This document shows positions 8,202-18,300 of a DNA stretch of 64,000 bases, in pieces; positions within the stretch are counted from its first letter, which is position 1; every line of letters starts with the position of its first letter. Where the stretch lies: NCBI GenBank assembly GCA_944322005.1, contig CALUNL010000003.1, forward strand, positions 186,001 through 250,000, read 5' to 3'. Position numbers and translations under genes: made by a program. Below the pieces are notes generated by a model. It was not told the DNA's origin. It saw only the letters and a program-made list of their open reading frames with translations, and did not search any database. This DNA comes from an uncultured Alistipes sp. Lineage in GTDB: Bacteria; Bacteroidota; Bacteroidia; Bacteroidales; Rikenellaceae.

Positions 8202-10556
8202 TCAGTCGTTTACGTATATATGTTTCACACGCCGCGAAACCGAAGTGAGAACCTCGTAAGGGATGGTGCCGAGTATGGCGGCCATATCCTCGGCCGTATT
8301 GCCACGCTGCGGCGAGAATATCGTAACCTCGTCGCCCTCGGTCACACCGTCGATGTCCGTGACGTCTATCATGCAGCTGTCCATGCATATGCGGCCTACC
8401 GTCGGTGCCTGGCGGCCGTGTACGAGCATCGACCATCCCCCGCATCCGAGATGACGGTCGAGGCCGTCGGCATACCCCACCGGAATCGTGGCTATGAGGC
8501 TGTCGCGCTCCATATACTGGGCACGTCCGTAACCGACGCTCTCACCGCGGGAAACCCGGTGAATCTGAACGATTCGCGTGCGCAATGTGGAGACGGCCTC
8601 AAGGGAGTCATTGTGGCAGTATCCGAAGCCGTACAGGCCCAGTCCGAGGCGGCACATGTCGTATTGCGCCTCCGGGAAGCGCACCATGGCTGCCGAAGCG
8701 GCCGCATGGCGCAGCACAGGATACGGCAGCGAAGAGACCAGAGCCCCGCTCATACGCTCGAAACGACGGAGCTGCTCCCCAGTGAAATCGTCCTGCGACG
8801 GGTCGTCGGCCACGCACAGATGGGTGAATACCGATGCCGCACGGACCGTATCTCCGCATCCGTTCAGGCGTTCGAGAAGTGCCGGGATCTCACCCTCCGA
8901 GAATCCGAGGCGGTGCATTCCCGTGTCCATCTTCAGGTGTATCGGGTATCGGCTCAAGCCACGGCTCCTCACGGCACGGACAAAGGCATCGAATGAACGC
9001 ATGCTGTATATCTCCGGCTCGAGCGATGATGCAACCATAGCGTCGAAGCTCGCGTCATCGGCATTGAGGACCAGAATCGGCATCGTAATACCGCTTTCAC
9101 GCAACACCACGCCTTCGTCGGCAAATGCTACGGCAAGATACTTCATACCCTGTTTCTGCAGCATCTGCGCAACCTCGGCATCGCCCGCGCCGTAACTCGA
9201 TGCCTTCACCATGGCAACGAGTCCGACACCCGGACGCAGATGTGCGCGGAAATAGTTTATGTTGCGCATCATGGCCTGGAGATTCACCTCCAGCACCGTA
9301 GTGTGGCTCTTCAGTTCGAGGCGGTGCGAGACACGCTCCACGGCGCTCGCACGATTGCCCTTTATGAGCACAGCAGCACCCGATATGTCCAAATCGCCGA
9401 TATGCGACAGAAGCTCCTCCGTGGTCGAATAGAAACGGCTGCCTGCGGCGAACGCCTCCCTGTGGCGGGAAATCCTCTCGCCTACGCCGACAAAAGAGCC
9501 GACTCCGGCATCGGCGACCATTGCAGCCACGCGCGAATAGAGTTCGCCGTCATCGAGGCCGCTCTGGAGTATGTCCGAAAGCACCAGCACCGTCCTGCGG
9601 CCGCCGGCCACCGAACGGAGGTAGTCGAGAGCCATGCCCAGCGAATTTATGTCGGAATTGTACGAATCGTCGATTATGACGGAGCCGTCGATGCCCTGCT
9701 TGAGTTCGAGGCGCATCTCTACCGGCTGGAAATCCCTATTTCCGGGTTCGTATCCGAGCGTCTTCCATAGCGCCACTGCCTCCTGCGCATTTCTTGTCGA
9801 TGCGGCATCAGGCATTTGCGGGACCCCGACATCGGCCGCATCGAAAAGCCGACGGTCACTATACCTCCGGCAAATGGCCGCGGCCACATCTGCATATGCC
9901 GAATGGTAGACTATTGCACGAGCCGACTTCGCAAGCGATAGTTTCTCCTCTATCTTCTCCTCCATCGAGCGGAAGTTCTCCTGATGGGCATCCCCGACAA
10001 AGGTGTAGACGACAACATCCGGGCGGATCATACGCTCCAGTCGCTCCATCTCCCCAGGTTTCGATATGCCGGCCTCGATGACGGCCACATCCGTATCGTC
10101 GTCCATCATAAGCAGCGACAGAGCCACCCCCGTCTGGGAATTGTAACTGCGCGGCGAGCGGAACAGGCGCACATCCGAAGGCACGCTCTGCGCAATCCAC
10201 TCCTTGACAACCGTCTTCCCGTTGGAACCGCTTACCGCGACCACCGTGCCACGGTAAAGGCTGCGGCGGTGCGCCGCAAGCATCTGAATCGCGGCTACGG
10301 AATCAACCACCTCGACGGCTCCGCAGTCGTCGGACAAATCGCAATGGCGCTCCACCATGAAGGCCCGCACCCCGCGTCCGTACATCTCCCCGATATGGTC
10401 GTGAGCGTCGTGGTTCACGCCGTTTATGGCAACGAACAGAATTCCCGCATCAGCGGCATACGTACGGCTGTCGGTGGAGACGGTCTCCACCGTCATGTCT
10501 CGGCCATACAGCCTGCCGCCGCATATCGCAGCAATCTCCGACAACAAATACTTCAT
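8202..10556 (-). CDS. murF-alr: Bifunctional MurF ligase / alanine racemase
   Basis: 784 residues. Residues 1 to about 415 are MurF (UDP-MurNAc-tripeptide:D-Ala-D-Ala ligase) with the ATP loop GSNGKT. Residues about 418-784 are a PLP-dependent alanine racemase: the PLP lysine is in MVKASSYGAG, and GYGRAQ and IPVGYADG carry active-site elements including the catalytic Tyr region. One polypeptide thus makes D-alanine and adds D-Ala-D-Ala to the peptidoglycan precursor. The fusion is a known Bacteroidetes arrangement. It lies 8 nt downstream of mutS2 and 2 nt before the methyltransferase, inside a minus-strand envelope operon. Confidence 0.95.
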   Translation of the reverse strand: MKYLLSEIAAICGGRLYGRDMTVETVSTDSRTYAADAGILFVAINGVNHDAHDHIGEMYGRGVRAFMVERHCDLSDDCGAVEVVDSVAAIQMLAAHRRSLYRGTVVAVSGSNGKTVVKEWIAQSVPSDVRLFRSPRSYNSQTGVALSLLMMDDDTDVAVIEAGISKPGEMERLERMIRPDVVVYTFVGDAHQENFRSMEEKIEEKLSLAKSARAIVYHSAYADVAAAICRRYSDRRLFDAADVGVPQMPDAASTRNAQEAVALWKTLGYEPGNRDFQPVEMRLELKQGIDGSVIIDDSYNSDINSLGMALDYLRSVAGGRRTVLVLSDILQSGLDDGELYSRVAAMVADAGVGSFVGVGERISRHREAFAAGSRFYSTTEELLSHIGDLDISGAAVLIKGNRASAVERVSHRLELKSHTTVLEVNLQAMMRNINYFRAHLRPGVGLVAMVKASSYGAGDAEVAQMLQKQGMKYLAVAFADEGVVLRESGITMPILVLNADDASFDAMVASSLEPEIYSMRSFDAFVRAVRSRGLSRYPIHLKMDTGMHRLGFSEGEIPALLERLNGCGDTVRAASVFTHLCVADDPSQDDFTGEQLRRFERMSGALVSSLPYPVLRHAAASAAMVRFPEAQYDMCRLGLGLYGFGYCHNDSLEAVSTLRTRIVQIHRVSRGESVGYGRAQYMERDSLIATIPVGYADGLDRHLGCGGWSMLVHGRQAPTVGRICMDSCMIDVTDIDGVTEGDEVTIFSPQRGNTAEDMAAILGTIPYEVLTSVSRRVKHIYVND

Positions 10557-10564
10557 CTTCTATC

Positions 10565-13066
10565 TCAAATCTTGAACGTTACAACAGTTATTCCGGAACC
10601 GCCCCTGTCAGGGTGGTCGTCAACGGCGCTCTCGACCTCCGGGACGGACCGCAGGTACTTGCGCACCTCCTCCTTCAGGGCTCCGGTGCCCTTGCCGTGG
10701 AGTATGGTTACGCTGCCGACGCCCAGCATCAGCGCATCGTCGACCAGGTCGCGCACCCGCTCCAGGGCATCGACTACCCTCTCACCGCGTATGTCTATCG
10801 AGGTGTGGAAATTGAGCCTGCGCTGCGATATGTCCGACGAGATGACCGTACGCGGCGTCTGCGGCCGCACCACCGACTTGTACTCCGCCGAAGAAATGAC
10901 CTCCAGACGGGATATGTCCACCGTGGTGAGCATCTGCCCGATGGCTACCTTCGCCTTGTTTCCGCGCAGGGACTGGACCACGCCGACACCTTCCGTGCCG
11001 GCAAGCCTCACCTTGGCACCCTCGACCAACGGGAGCGGCTTCGGTGCAGGAGGCCCGGCAATATCGGCCGCCGGAGCCGATGCCGCCGCATTGCGACGCT
11101 CCTCCCTGCGCTGCTGCCGCCGCTCCAGACGCGCCATCTCGCGGCCAATGCGCTCCTCCAGCTCCTTCGCCTGCGAGTCGTCCGCCTCCATGTTGTCGCG
11201 GAACTTCTCGAACTCACGCCGCACGCTTCTTGTAGTTTCCTTTTCGGCCTGCGCCTCGCGGATGCTCCTGATGGTGGCCTCGATACGCCTGTTTGCCTCG
11301 TCGACAAGCTCCTTCGCCTGCTCGCGGGCCTTGCCTATTATGGCATTACGCTCCTCGCGGATCTTCTCAAGGCGCTCCTTGTACGTACGCTCCAGCTCCT
11401 CAACCTTGCGGTCGGTGATACGTATGCGGTCACGCTTCTGCTCCCAGTAGCGCTTGTCGCGCGCAATCTCGCGCAACTGCTTCTCCATATCCACATGCTC
11501 CGACCCCGCCTTCTCGCGTGCCGAGGCTATGATGCTCTCCGGGAGCCCTATCTTGCGGGCTATCTCTATCGCAAACGAACTTCCCGGCTTGCCCGTCTCC
11601 AGACGGAACAGGGGACGGATGTTCTGCACGTCGAACATCATCGCGCCGTTGAACACGCCGTCAGTGTTGGATGCGAAGTACTTTATGTTGGAATAGTGCG
11701 TCGTAACGACACCGTAGCACCCGCTCTCCACCAGCCGTTCGAGAATGGACTCCGCGATGGCGGCACCCATCACGGGTTCCGTTCCGGAGCCGAACTCGTC
11801 GATAAGCACCATCGTCGACGAATCGGCGCCTGCAAGCATCGCCTTCATGTTGAGAAGGTGTGACGAGTAGGTCGAAAGGTCATCGTCGATGGACTGTTCG
11901 TCGCCTATGTCTATATACATGTTGCGGAACAGCGGGAACTCGCTGTTCTCGGAAACGGGAACCGGAAATCCGCACTGGAACATGTACTGCATCAGTCCCA
12001 CTGTCTTCAGGCACACCGACTTTCCGCCGGCATTAGGTCCCGAAATCACGAGGATGCGGTTCTCCGCATCGAGCGTCATGTCGAGCGCCACAAGCTCCCT
12101 GCCCGTACGGGACAGCGCCTGCGCCAGCAGCGGGTTGCGCGCTTTGGCGAGCCGCAGCTCGGAACCCTCCGAAAGAATCGGCTTGACAGCGCCGTTTGCC
12201 GCAGCCCAGCGGGCCTTGGCCCGAATCATGTCGACCTGCGCGGCATACTCTCCGGCAGCCGAGACCGCATCCGCGTCCTGTCGGACGAAATCGGTGAAGG
12301 CCGTAAGTATGCGGACTATCTCCCGGCGCTCGGCATATTCGAGCTCACGCAGTTCGTTATTGAGTTCGACGACCTCGACCGGCTCGACATAGAAGGTCTT
12401 TCCGGTAGCCGACTCGTCGTGTATGAATCCCTTGAGCTTGCGTTTGTTAGCGGCCGCAACCGGAATCACCGCACGGCCGTCGCGTATGGATATGGCCGCA
12501 TCCGCATCGACTATCCCGGCCCCCTTGGCCGACTGCAGCACCGATTGCAGACGCTTGGAGATCTGACCCTCGCGCGAACGTATCTCACGCCTTATGGCCG
12601 CGAGCTCCGGCGAGGCCGTATCACGCACCTCACCCGAATCGTCAATCAGCCTCGAAATCTCTTTGCAGATGTGTGTCAACGGCTCGATGCCGCGTCCGAG
12701 CTCCGAAAGGAACGGGTATGCCTCCTCTCCGCGTTTGCGGACGAACTCCACCATCTCCGCCGTTGCCGAAAGCACGGCGCCCAGCCTCACTACCTCCGCA
12801 ACGTCGAGGAACATCCCCTCGACCCGAATCTTCTCCACAAGGTCGTCCATGTCGGCGAACTCGCACGACGGAGCGCCGCTCTCCATGGTTATGACGATGC
12901 GCATCTCGTCGGCAAGCGACTGGCGGCGCACCACCTCCACGGCAGAACTGCTGAAACGTTCGGATTCGAGCAAGGCCCGCGAACGGTTCATCGTACAGAG
13001 TTCCAGACACTGTCTGCGGACGGTGTCGAAGCCTGTCTTGGTTTCGAAATTATCGGGATAAATCAT
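10565..13066 (-). CDS. mutS2: MutS2 family ATPase/endonuclease with Smr domain
   Basis: 833 residues. The order is a MutS-like core with Walker A GPNAGGKS and the downstream LIDEFGSGTEP (Walker B/D-loop), a long charged coiled coil (about 520-640), a KOW-like linker, and a C-terminal Smr nuclease domain with HGKGTGAL. MutS2 lacks the mismatch-recognition domain of MutS; family members suppress recombination or rescue collided ribosomes, and which role applies here cannot be read from sequence. It lies 32 nt after the MCE gene and 8 nt before murF-alr. Confidence 0.95.
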   Translation of the reverse strand: MIYPDNFETKTGFDTVRRQCLELCTMNRSRALLESERFSSSAVEVVRRQSLADEMRIVITMESGAPSCEFADMDDLVEKIRVEGMFLDVAEVVRLGAVLSATAEMVEFVRKRGEEAYPFLSELGRGIEPLTHICKEISRLIDDSGEVRDTASPELAAIRREIRSREGQISKRLQSVLQSAKGAGIVDADAAISIRDGRAVIPVAAANKRKLKGFIHDESATGKTFYVEPVEVVELNNELRELEYAERREIVRILTAFTDFVRQDADAVSAAGEYAAQVDMIRAKARWAAANGAVKPILSEGSELRLAKARNPLLAQALSRTGRELVALDMTLDAENRILVISGPNAGGKSVCLKTVGLMQYMFQCGFPVPVSENSEFPLFRNMYIDIGDEQSIDDDLSTYSSHLLNMKAMLAGADSSTMVLIDEFGSGTEPVMGAAIAESILERLVESGCYGVVTTHYSNIKYFASNTDGVFNGAMMFDVQNIRPLFRLETGKPGSSFAIEIARKIGLPESIIASAREKAGSEHVDMEKQLREIARDKRYWEQKRDRIRITDRKVEELERTYKERLEKIREERNAIIGKAREQAKELVDEANRRIEATIRSIREAQAEKETTRSVRREFEKFRDNMEADDSQAKELEERIGREMARLERRQQRREERRNAAASAPAADIAGPPAPKPLPLVEGAKVRLAGTEGVGVVQSLRGNKAKVAIGQMLTTVDISRLEVISSAEYKSVVRPQTPRTVISSDISQRRLNFHTSIDIRGERVVDALERVRDLVDDALMLGVGSVTILHGKGTGALKEEVRKYLRSVPEVESAVDDHPDRGGSGITVVTFKI

Positions 13067-13098
13067 ATTTCAGCAGATTTGCCCGCTCCGACAAGGAA

Positions 13099-14103
13099 TC
13101 ACTTGACAGCATCGGCCTTCGAGCCGCTTCTGCGCTGCTCGCGGGCCGCCCGGCGTGCATCCTTCGCGGCCTGCTTCTCCGCCTCGTCCTTCGAGCCGAA
13201 CAGCGAGAAGTGCACATAACGCTTCGGGTGTTCCTTCAGATCGGCCAGAAGCGCCGAAAGGTTGTCGGAAGCCTCCGTAAGATTGTCGTACAGCTGTTTG
13301 TCATATACAAGACGGCCGACCGACCCCTCGCCGCTGTTTATCTGCGACAGGGTCCGGTTCAACTGCTCCACGGCCTGCGCAAGCGACGCCGAGACATTGC
13401 GGTCGGCAAGTTCGCCCGTGACATTGTTGACATTCATTATTATGCTGTCGATGCGGGCGTTGTTGTCGCGCAAGGTTGTCGTGAACGAATTGATGCCGTC
13501 GACAATATCCGCAAGCTGCTGCGAATCCGAACCCATGACATTGTCGAGATTGGCCATAATGGAGTTCAGATGGTCGATGGCCTCCGTGATGTTCCGGTTG
13601 TTGTTGTCCACGAGCATGGAGAGGCCGCTCAATGCCGAGTTGAAGTTGTCCACCAGTGCAACTATCTTCTCCTTGAGCTCGTCAAGTTCCGAACCGTCGC
13701 CTGACATCAGGTCCTTCGTATATCCGGACGAGATCGTAGCTCCGTTTTCGAGCATCCTGTCAGACTTTCCTAACGCAATCTCGATTGCCTTGCTGCCCAT
13801 AAGGCTGGTGCTGAATATACGCGCCTCCGAATCTTCCGGAATGCGGTAAGCCTTGCTCATGGATATTACGACCTCCACGTCGGTCGGGTTCTCAGGAGAT
13901 ACGCGAATCTCCGAGACCTTGCCCACCTTCACGCCCCTGATCATAACCGGAGCGGCATTCTGAACGCCGTTCACCTGCTCGTAGCGGGCATAATATGTGG
14001 CATTGCGTCCGAAGACATCCACCCCGCTCAAAAATCTTATGCCGGCCCACGCGCAGAGCATTATAACCACAGCGTAGATGCCTATCTTAACCTCTCTTTT
14101 CAT
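13099..14103 (-). CDS. MlaD/MCE-domain lipid-transport protein
   Basis: 334 residues. One N-terminal membrane helix (about 6-25), an MCE domain (about 37-115: NGVQNAAPVMIRGVKVGKV...ISMSKAYRIPEDSEARI...SLMGSKAIEI), then a long alpha-helical segment (about 125-295) with repeated Asn/Ser/Asp heptads typical of the coiled region behind MCE domains, and a basic Ala/Arg/Lys tail. MCE proteins bind lipid and work with an ABC permease (MlaE/MlaF type) to move phospholipid between membranes; no permease or ATPase gene is in this window. It starts 13 nt after the amidase gene. Confidence 0.9.
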   Translation of the reverse strand: MKREVKIGIYAVVIMLCAWAGIRFLSGVDVFGRNATYYARYEQVNGVQNAAPVMIRGVKVGKVSEIRVSPENPTDVEVVISMSKAYRIPEDSEARIFSTSLMGSKAIEIALGKSDRMLENGATISSGYTKDLMSGDGSELDELKEKIVALVDNFNSALSGLSMLVDNNNRNITEAIDHLNSIMANLDNVMGSDSQQLADIVDGINSFTTTLRDNNARIDSIIMNVNNVTGELADRNVSASLAQAVEQLNRTLSQINSGEGSVGRLVYDKQLYDNLTEASDNLSALLADLKEHPKRYVHFSLFGSKDEAEKQAAKDARRAAREQRRSGSKADAVK

Positions 14104-14116
14104 AATATTCTATCCT

Positions 14117-15247
14117 TTATTTGGCCGTTGTCAGCGCACCGTTCTCCACAGCAACTACAAAGGCACTCGGAAACTCGCGCCTTACCGACTCGAGCGACTG
14201 CTGCGCCGAAGCCTTGCTGTCGTATGAACCAACGCAATATTTATATGGGAACCTGCCGCCTGTCCGATACTCCGTGACCTTGTTGCGGTAACTCCTGAAC
14301 TCCGAATGTCCGGCAGGCAACCTCTTCGCGCTCGCCATTATCTGAATCGCATATTTCACGCCCGACACCGACGCCGATGTTTCGTCTCCAGTCTCCGACG
14401 GAGCATCCGAAGCCTTGTCATCAACCGCAGAAGAGGTACCGGCCTGCGAAGACTCCACAAGCATGGATTTTCTGACGTATTCAACGTAGTCCTTTACTGC
14501 TCCGAATATGGCTCCGGCGACTTCGTTTTGTCCCTTCTGCGAGGTTATATACTTGAGCTCCTGCGCATTGGACATGAAGCCAATCTCCGTAAGTATGCCG
14601 GGCATATTGGTCGCATAAAGCACTCGCAACGGCTGTTTGCGCACACCGCGGTTCACCCGTCCGGTCTTGGCATAATGCTTCTGCACGAGGTTCGCCATGA
14701 CCTCGCTGTACTCGCCGTAAGTAAACCGCAGGTTCGCTATGTATGCCCTTACGATGGCCGCATCCTTCTGGTCGGACATGTCGAAGAACTCATCCTTGTT
14801 GTTGGCGAACAGCACCTCGTCATTGACCCTCTTCTCCATCGAACTTTCACCCATTATGAGCGTCTCGACTCCGCGCACCGAGGTATTGCGGGCGGCATTC
14901 GAGTGTATGGATATGAAGAGGTCGCCGTCGGCCGAATTGGCTATGTCGGCGCGCGCCTGGAGATCGGACCTCAAGGACGACGAGAACTGTTTGTCGGTCC
15001 TGCGGGTATAAACCACCTTCACCCCGGGAAGATTGTTCTCTATAAGGGCGCCGAGCTTGAGCGCCACCTGGAGATTTATGTTCTTTTCAGAATAGCCGCC
15101 GTAACGCGCTCCGGGAAAACTCGAGCCGCCATGGCCCGCATCAATGACAATTACCCGGACACCGTGCGCAACATTGTCGCCGCGGGAGACGTTTACTGAA
15201 AATACGAGTCCCAGAACAAGCAGTGCGATGAAAACGCTCCTACGCAT
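14117..15247 (-). CDS. N-acetylmuramoyl-L-alanine amidase with SPOR domain
   Basis: 376 residues from the ATG at 15247. A longer frame reaches 15316 but adds non-signal sequence and runs into the divergent promoter region, whereas this start yields a signal peptide (MRRSVFIALLVLGLVFSVNV). The Amidase_3 domain shows the zinc and catalytic motifs VIDAGHGG, ISIHSNAA and LTEIGFMSN. The C-terminus (about 295-376) is a SPOR domain, which binds denuded glycan at the septum. The enzyme cleaves the MurNAc-L-Ala bond during cell separation. It is the first gene of the minus-strand operon and divergent from lptD. Confidence 0.92.
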   Translation of the reverse strand: MRRSVFIALLVLGLVFSVNVSRGDNVAHGVRVIVIDAGHGGSSFPGARYGGYSEKNINLQVALKLGALIENNLPGVKVVYTRRTDKQFSSSLRSDLQARADIANSADGDLFISIHSNAARNTSVRGVETLIMGESSMEKRVNDEVLFANNKDEFFDMSDQKDAAIVRAYIANLRFTYGEYSEVMANLVQKHYAKTGRVNRGVRKQPLRVLYATNMPGILTEIGFMSNAQELKYITSQKGQNEVAGAIFGAVKDYVEYVRKSMLVESSQAGTSSAVDDKASDAPSETGDETSASVSGVKYAIQIMASAKRLPAGHSEFRSYRNKVTEYRTGGRFPYKYCVGSYDSKASAQQSLESVRREFPSAFVVAVENGALTTAK

Positions 15248-15257
15248 GATATGCTGT

Positions 15258-15288
15258 TTTGATATATGAACAAATTTGACTATCTTTA
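15258..15288 (+). promoter_or_regulatory. Promoter of lptD
   Basis: TTTG at 15258-15261, a 19-nt gap, then TATCTTTA at 15281-15288: one base off the Bacteroidetes TANNTTTG -7 box. Transcription would start near 15295, leaving a leader of about 85 nt before the TTG start. Confidence 0.5.
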
Positions 15289-15337
15289 CGCGCTGAAAAA
15301 ACGCGCTCACACGCATGCAAGAGCGGTTTTTGGCGTT

Positions 15338-15357
15338 TTTGCCGACGCGTCGGCAAA
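15338..15357 (+). promoter_or_regulatory. 20-bp palindrome in the lptD leader
   Basis: A perfect 20-bp palindrome (TTTGCCGA-CGCG-TCGGCAAA) ends 22 nt before the lptD start codon. In RNA it would fold as a GC-rich hairpin inside the leader; in DNA it could be a dimeric-regulator site. It is followed by A/T-rich sequence but not a clean T run. Confidence 0.45.
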
Positions 15358-15379
15358 GTTATGAAAAATTATTGATTTT

Positions 15380-18300
15380 TTGAAACGTTTGAGGTTAAAA
15401 TATATCTTCGCGGCCGTGACTGCACTTGCGGTCGTACAAATGGTATTCGGTGTCGCGTCGCCCGTAAGGCTGACCGACGGACCGTCGCCTGAAACGTCAG
15501 CCATGCTCGACAGCATCCGCAAAAGAGCAGAGGCAAGATCCGGCTCCGACAGTGCGGTTACGGCCGCTCCGGCGAAGCGCGAGGGGCGCCAGGCCCCGGC
15601 CGCATTTGCAGACAGTCCCGTCACATCGAAAACGGAGGCCGATTCGGCTGCGGTATCGAATAAAGCTGCAGTCAGGCCGGCCACGGCAGAACCTGCGGCA
15701 GCACCCGACACGGACACGCTGAAACCGGCGGCCGTCGTGACAAGAAACACGGATATCGCAAGCGGCAAATCGGAAAGCGACATATCAACTTCATCAAAAG
15801 CAGACTCTGTCGCCGGTACCGGTGCAGCGCAGGAAGCCGATAACACCGCAACAAGGCCTGTCGACGCTAGCGACAACTCACCGGAACCGGACAACGTACA
15901 GACGGCAGAGGAGCCAGACAGCCGGGAACTTTCGCGCAGGGGCCGCAGAAGAGCTGACAGGCGTGATTCTGGCCGCTCACGCAGGCGGACTGAAACGGAC
16001 ATCCAGCCGACAGACACACTTCCTAATGGTCTGCCCGACTCTCTGGCCAACAGGACAGATTCGCTGCAGGCTGCAGGCAACGATACCGTCGGACACAGGA
16101 AAAAGAAGGGAGGCGGACTCGACCAGATAGTCAGCGGAAAGAACACCGACTCGCTGCACTACGACGTCCGCAACAAACTCGTATACATCTACAACCAGGG
16201 AGATGTAAAATACGAGAACATGTCACTGCAGGCCGATTTCATGCGCATAGACCTAAATACCAAGGAGATATATGCATACGGAAAGCCCGATTCTGTAGAC
16301 GGAGAGGCCGTAAACACTCACCCAGTGTTCAACGAGAACAACACATCCTACACGATGGACACGGTGACGTACAACTTCGCCTCGAAGAAGGCGCTCATCA
16401 AGGGCGTGGCTACACAAGAGGGTGACGGATGGCTTGTCGGAGGCAGAATCAAGAAGATGGAGGACAATACGGCCCACATGCAGTCGGTGATGTATACCAC
16501 CTGCGACCATACCGACTGCCCGCATTTCTATCTGGCCATGACGCGGGCAAAGGTCATACCAGGAAAGAAGATCATCACGGGCCCGGCATACCTCGTCATG
16601 GAGGATGTTCCGATATATTTCCTCGGCATACCGGAGGGATTCTTCCCCGTAAACCTCGGTCCGAAATCGGGTCTTCTCATGCCGTCGTACGGTGAGGACG
16701 GAGCACGAGGCTTCTTCCTGCGCGGACTCGGATACTATTTCATACTCGGACAGCACATGGACCTTGCGATACAGGGCGGCATATATACGCTCGGTTCGTG
16801 GGAGGTCTCCGCGTCGTCGCGCTACAACAAGAGATACAAGTTCTCCGGAAACTTCGCATTCGACTTCTCGAGCGTAAAGACCGGCGACAAGGGCGAACCG
16901 GACTACATAAAGCAAAACAACTTCAAGTTCACGTGGACCCATTCGCAGGACCCTAAGGCCAATCCGGGATCGACCTTCTCCGCATCGGTGAACCTCTCGT
17001 CGAGCGGCTACAGCAAATATTCGGCAACCACGCTCAACGACATTCTCTCGACGCAGACCAACTCGTCTATATCCTACTCCAAGAGCTGGAGCGGAACGCC
17101 GCTCTCGCTCTCGATGAACATGGCCGTATCGCAGAACTCGCAGACACAGGCCATATCGGTCACCCTGCCGTCGGTGGTATTCAACGTATCGCGCGTATAC
17201 CCGTTCAAGCGCAAGGAGGCCGTGGGCAAGCAGAGATGGTACGAGAAGATATCCTTCACCTACACCGGAAAACTCACAAACACCGTAACCACTACCGAAA
17301 ACAAGATATTTTCGAAGGAGACGCTCCAGAACATGAAGAACGGTATCGAGCACTCGCTGCCGGTATCGGCACAGTTCACGCTCTTCAAGTACATAAACAT
17401 CACGCCGCAGTTCAACTACACCGAACGCTGGTACTTCAAGCGCCAGATGCAGCAATGGAATCCGGAAACCAACACCATCGACAAGCTCGACCCGGAATAC
17501 GGATTCTACCGTATATACAACTACAACGCATCTGTTTCGGCAAGCACCACCGTATACGGAATGTGGGAGTTCAAGAAGAAGACCAGCAAGGTCCAGGCAG
17601 TACGCCACACCCTCACTCCAAGCATAGGATTCTCCTACGCACCTAACTTCGGAAAGCAGAAGTACGGATACTACAAGACCGTACAGGCCGACTCGCTCGG
17701 CGGATACACCGTATATTCGCCTTATGCGGACAACTCATACGGCGTTCCGGGAACGGGAGAATCGGCATCCCTGAACTTCTCGCTCTCGCAGACGCTGGAG
17801 ATGAAGGTGCTCAGCAAGCGCGACACCTCCGGAGTGAAGAAGATAAAGCTCATCGACCAGTTGAGCATCAGCGGTTCGTACAACTTCCTGGCCGACTCGC
17901 TGAGGCTCTCCAACCTGCCGATTTCGCTGCGTACGACCATCTACGGAAACTTCGGAATAAACCTCTCGGCCACCCTCGATCCGTACGAAGTGTCGCCAGA
18001 AGGCATACGTTACAACAAACTGATGATACGCCGCGGACTGCCAGGACGAATCGTGAACACGGGATGGAGCTTCGGCTACACGTTCAAGTCGAGACAGAAC
18101 AAGGCGCAATCTGCAATAAACGACATCAACACGATACCGCCGGAGTACTTCAATCCGTTCTCCGACCCATACGGCCTTATGGACCCCGGGTTGCGACGGC
18201 AATACATGGCAGGCACATACTATGACTTCTCGATACCGTGGAATATCGGTTTCAACTACGTCATAAGCTACGGTATCCAATACGTGAACAACGGCACGAC

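Noticed and set aside
16253-17608. 451-codon minus-strand frame over lptD
   Set aside because: Antisense of the LptD barrel; no motif support.
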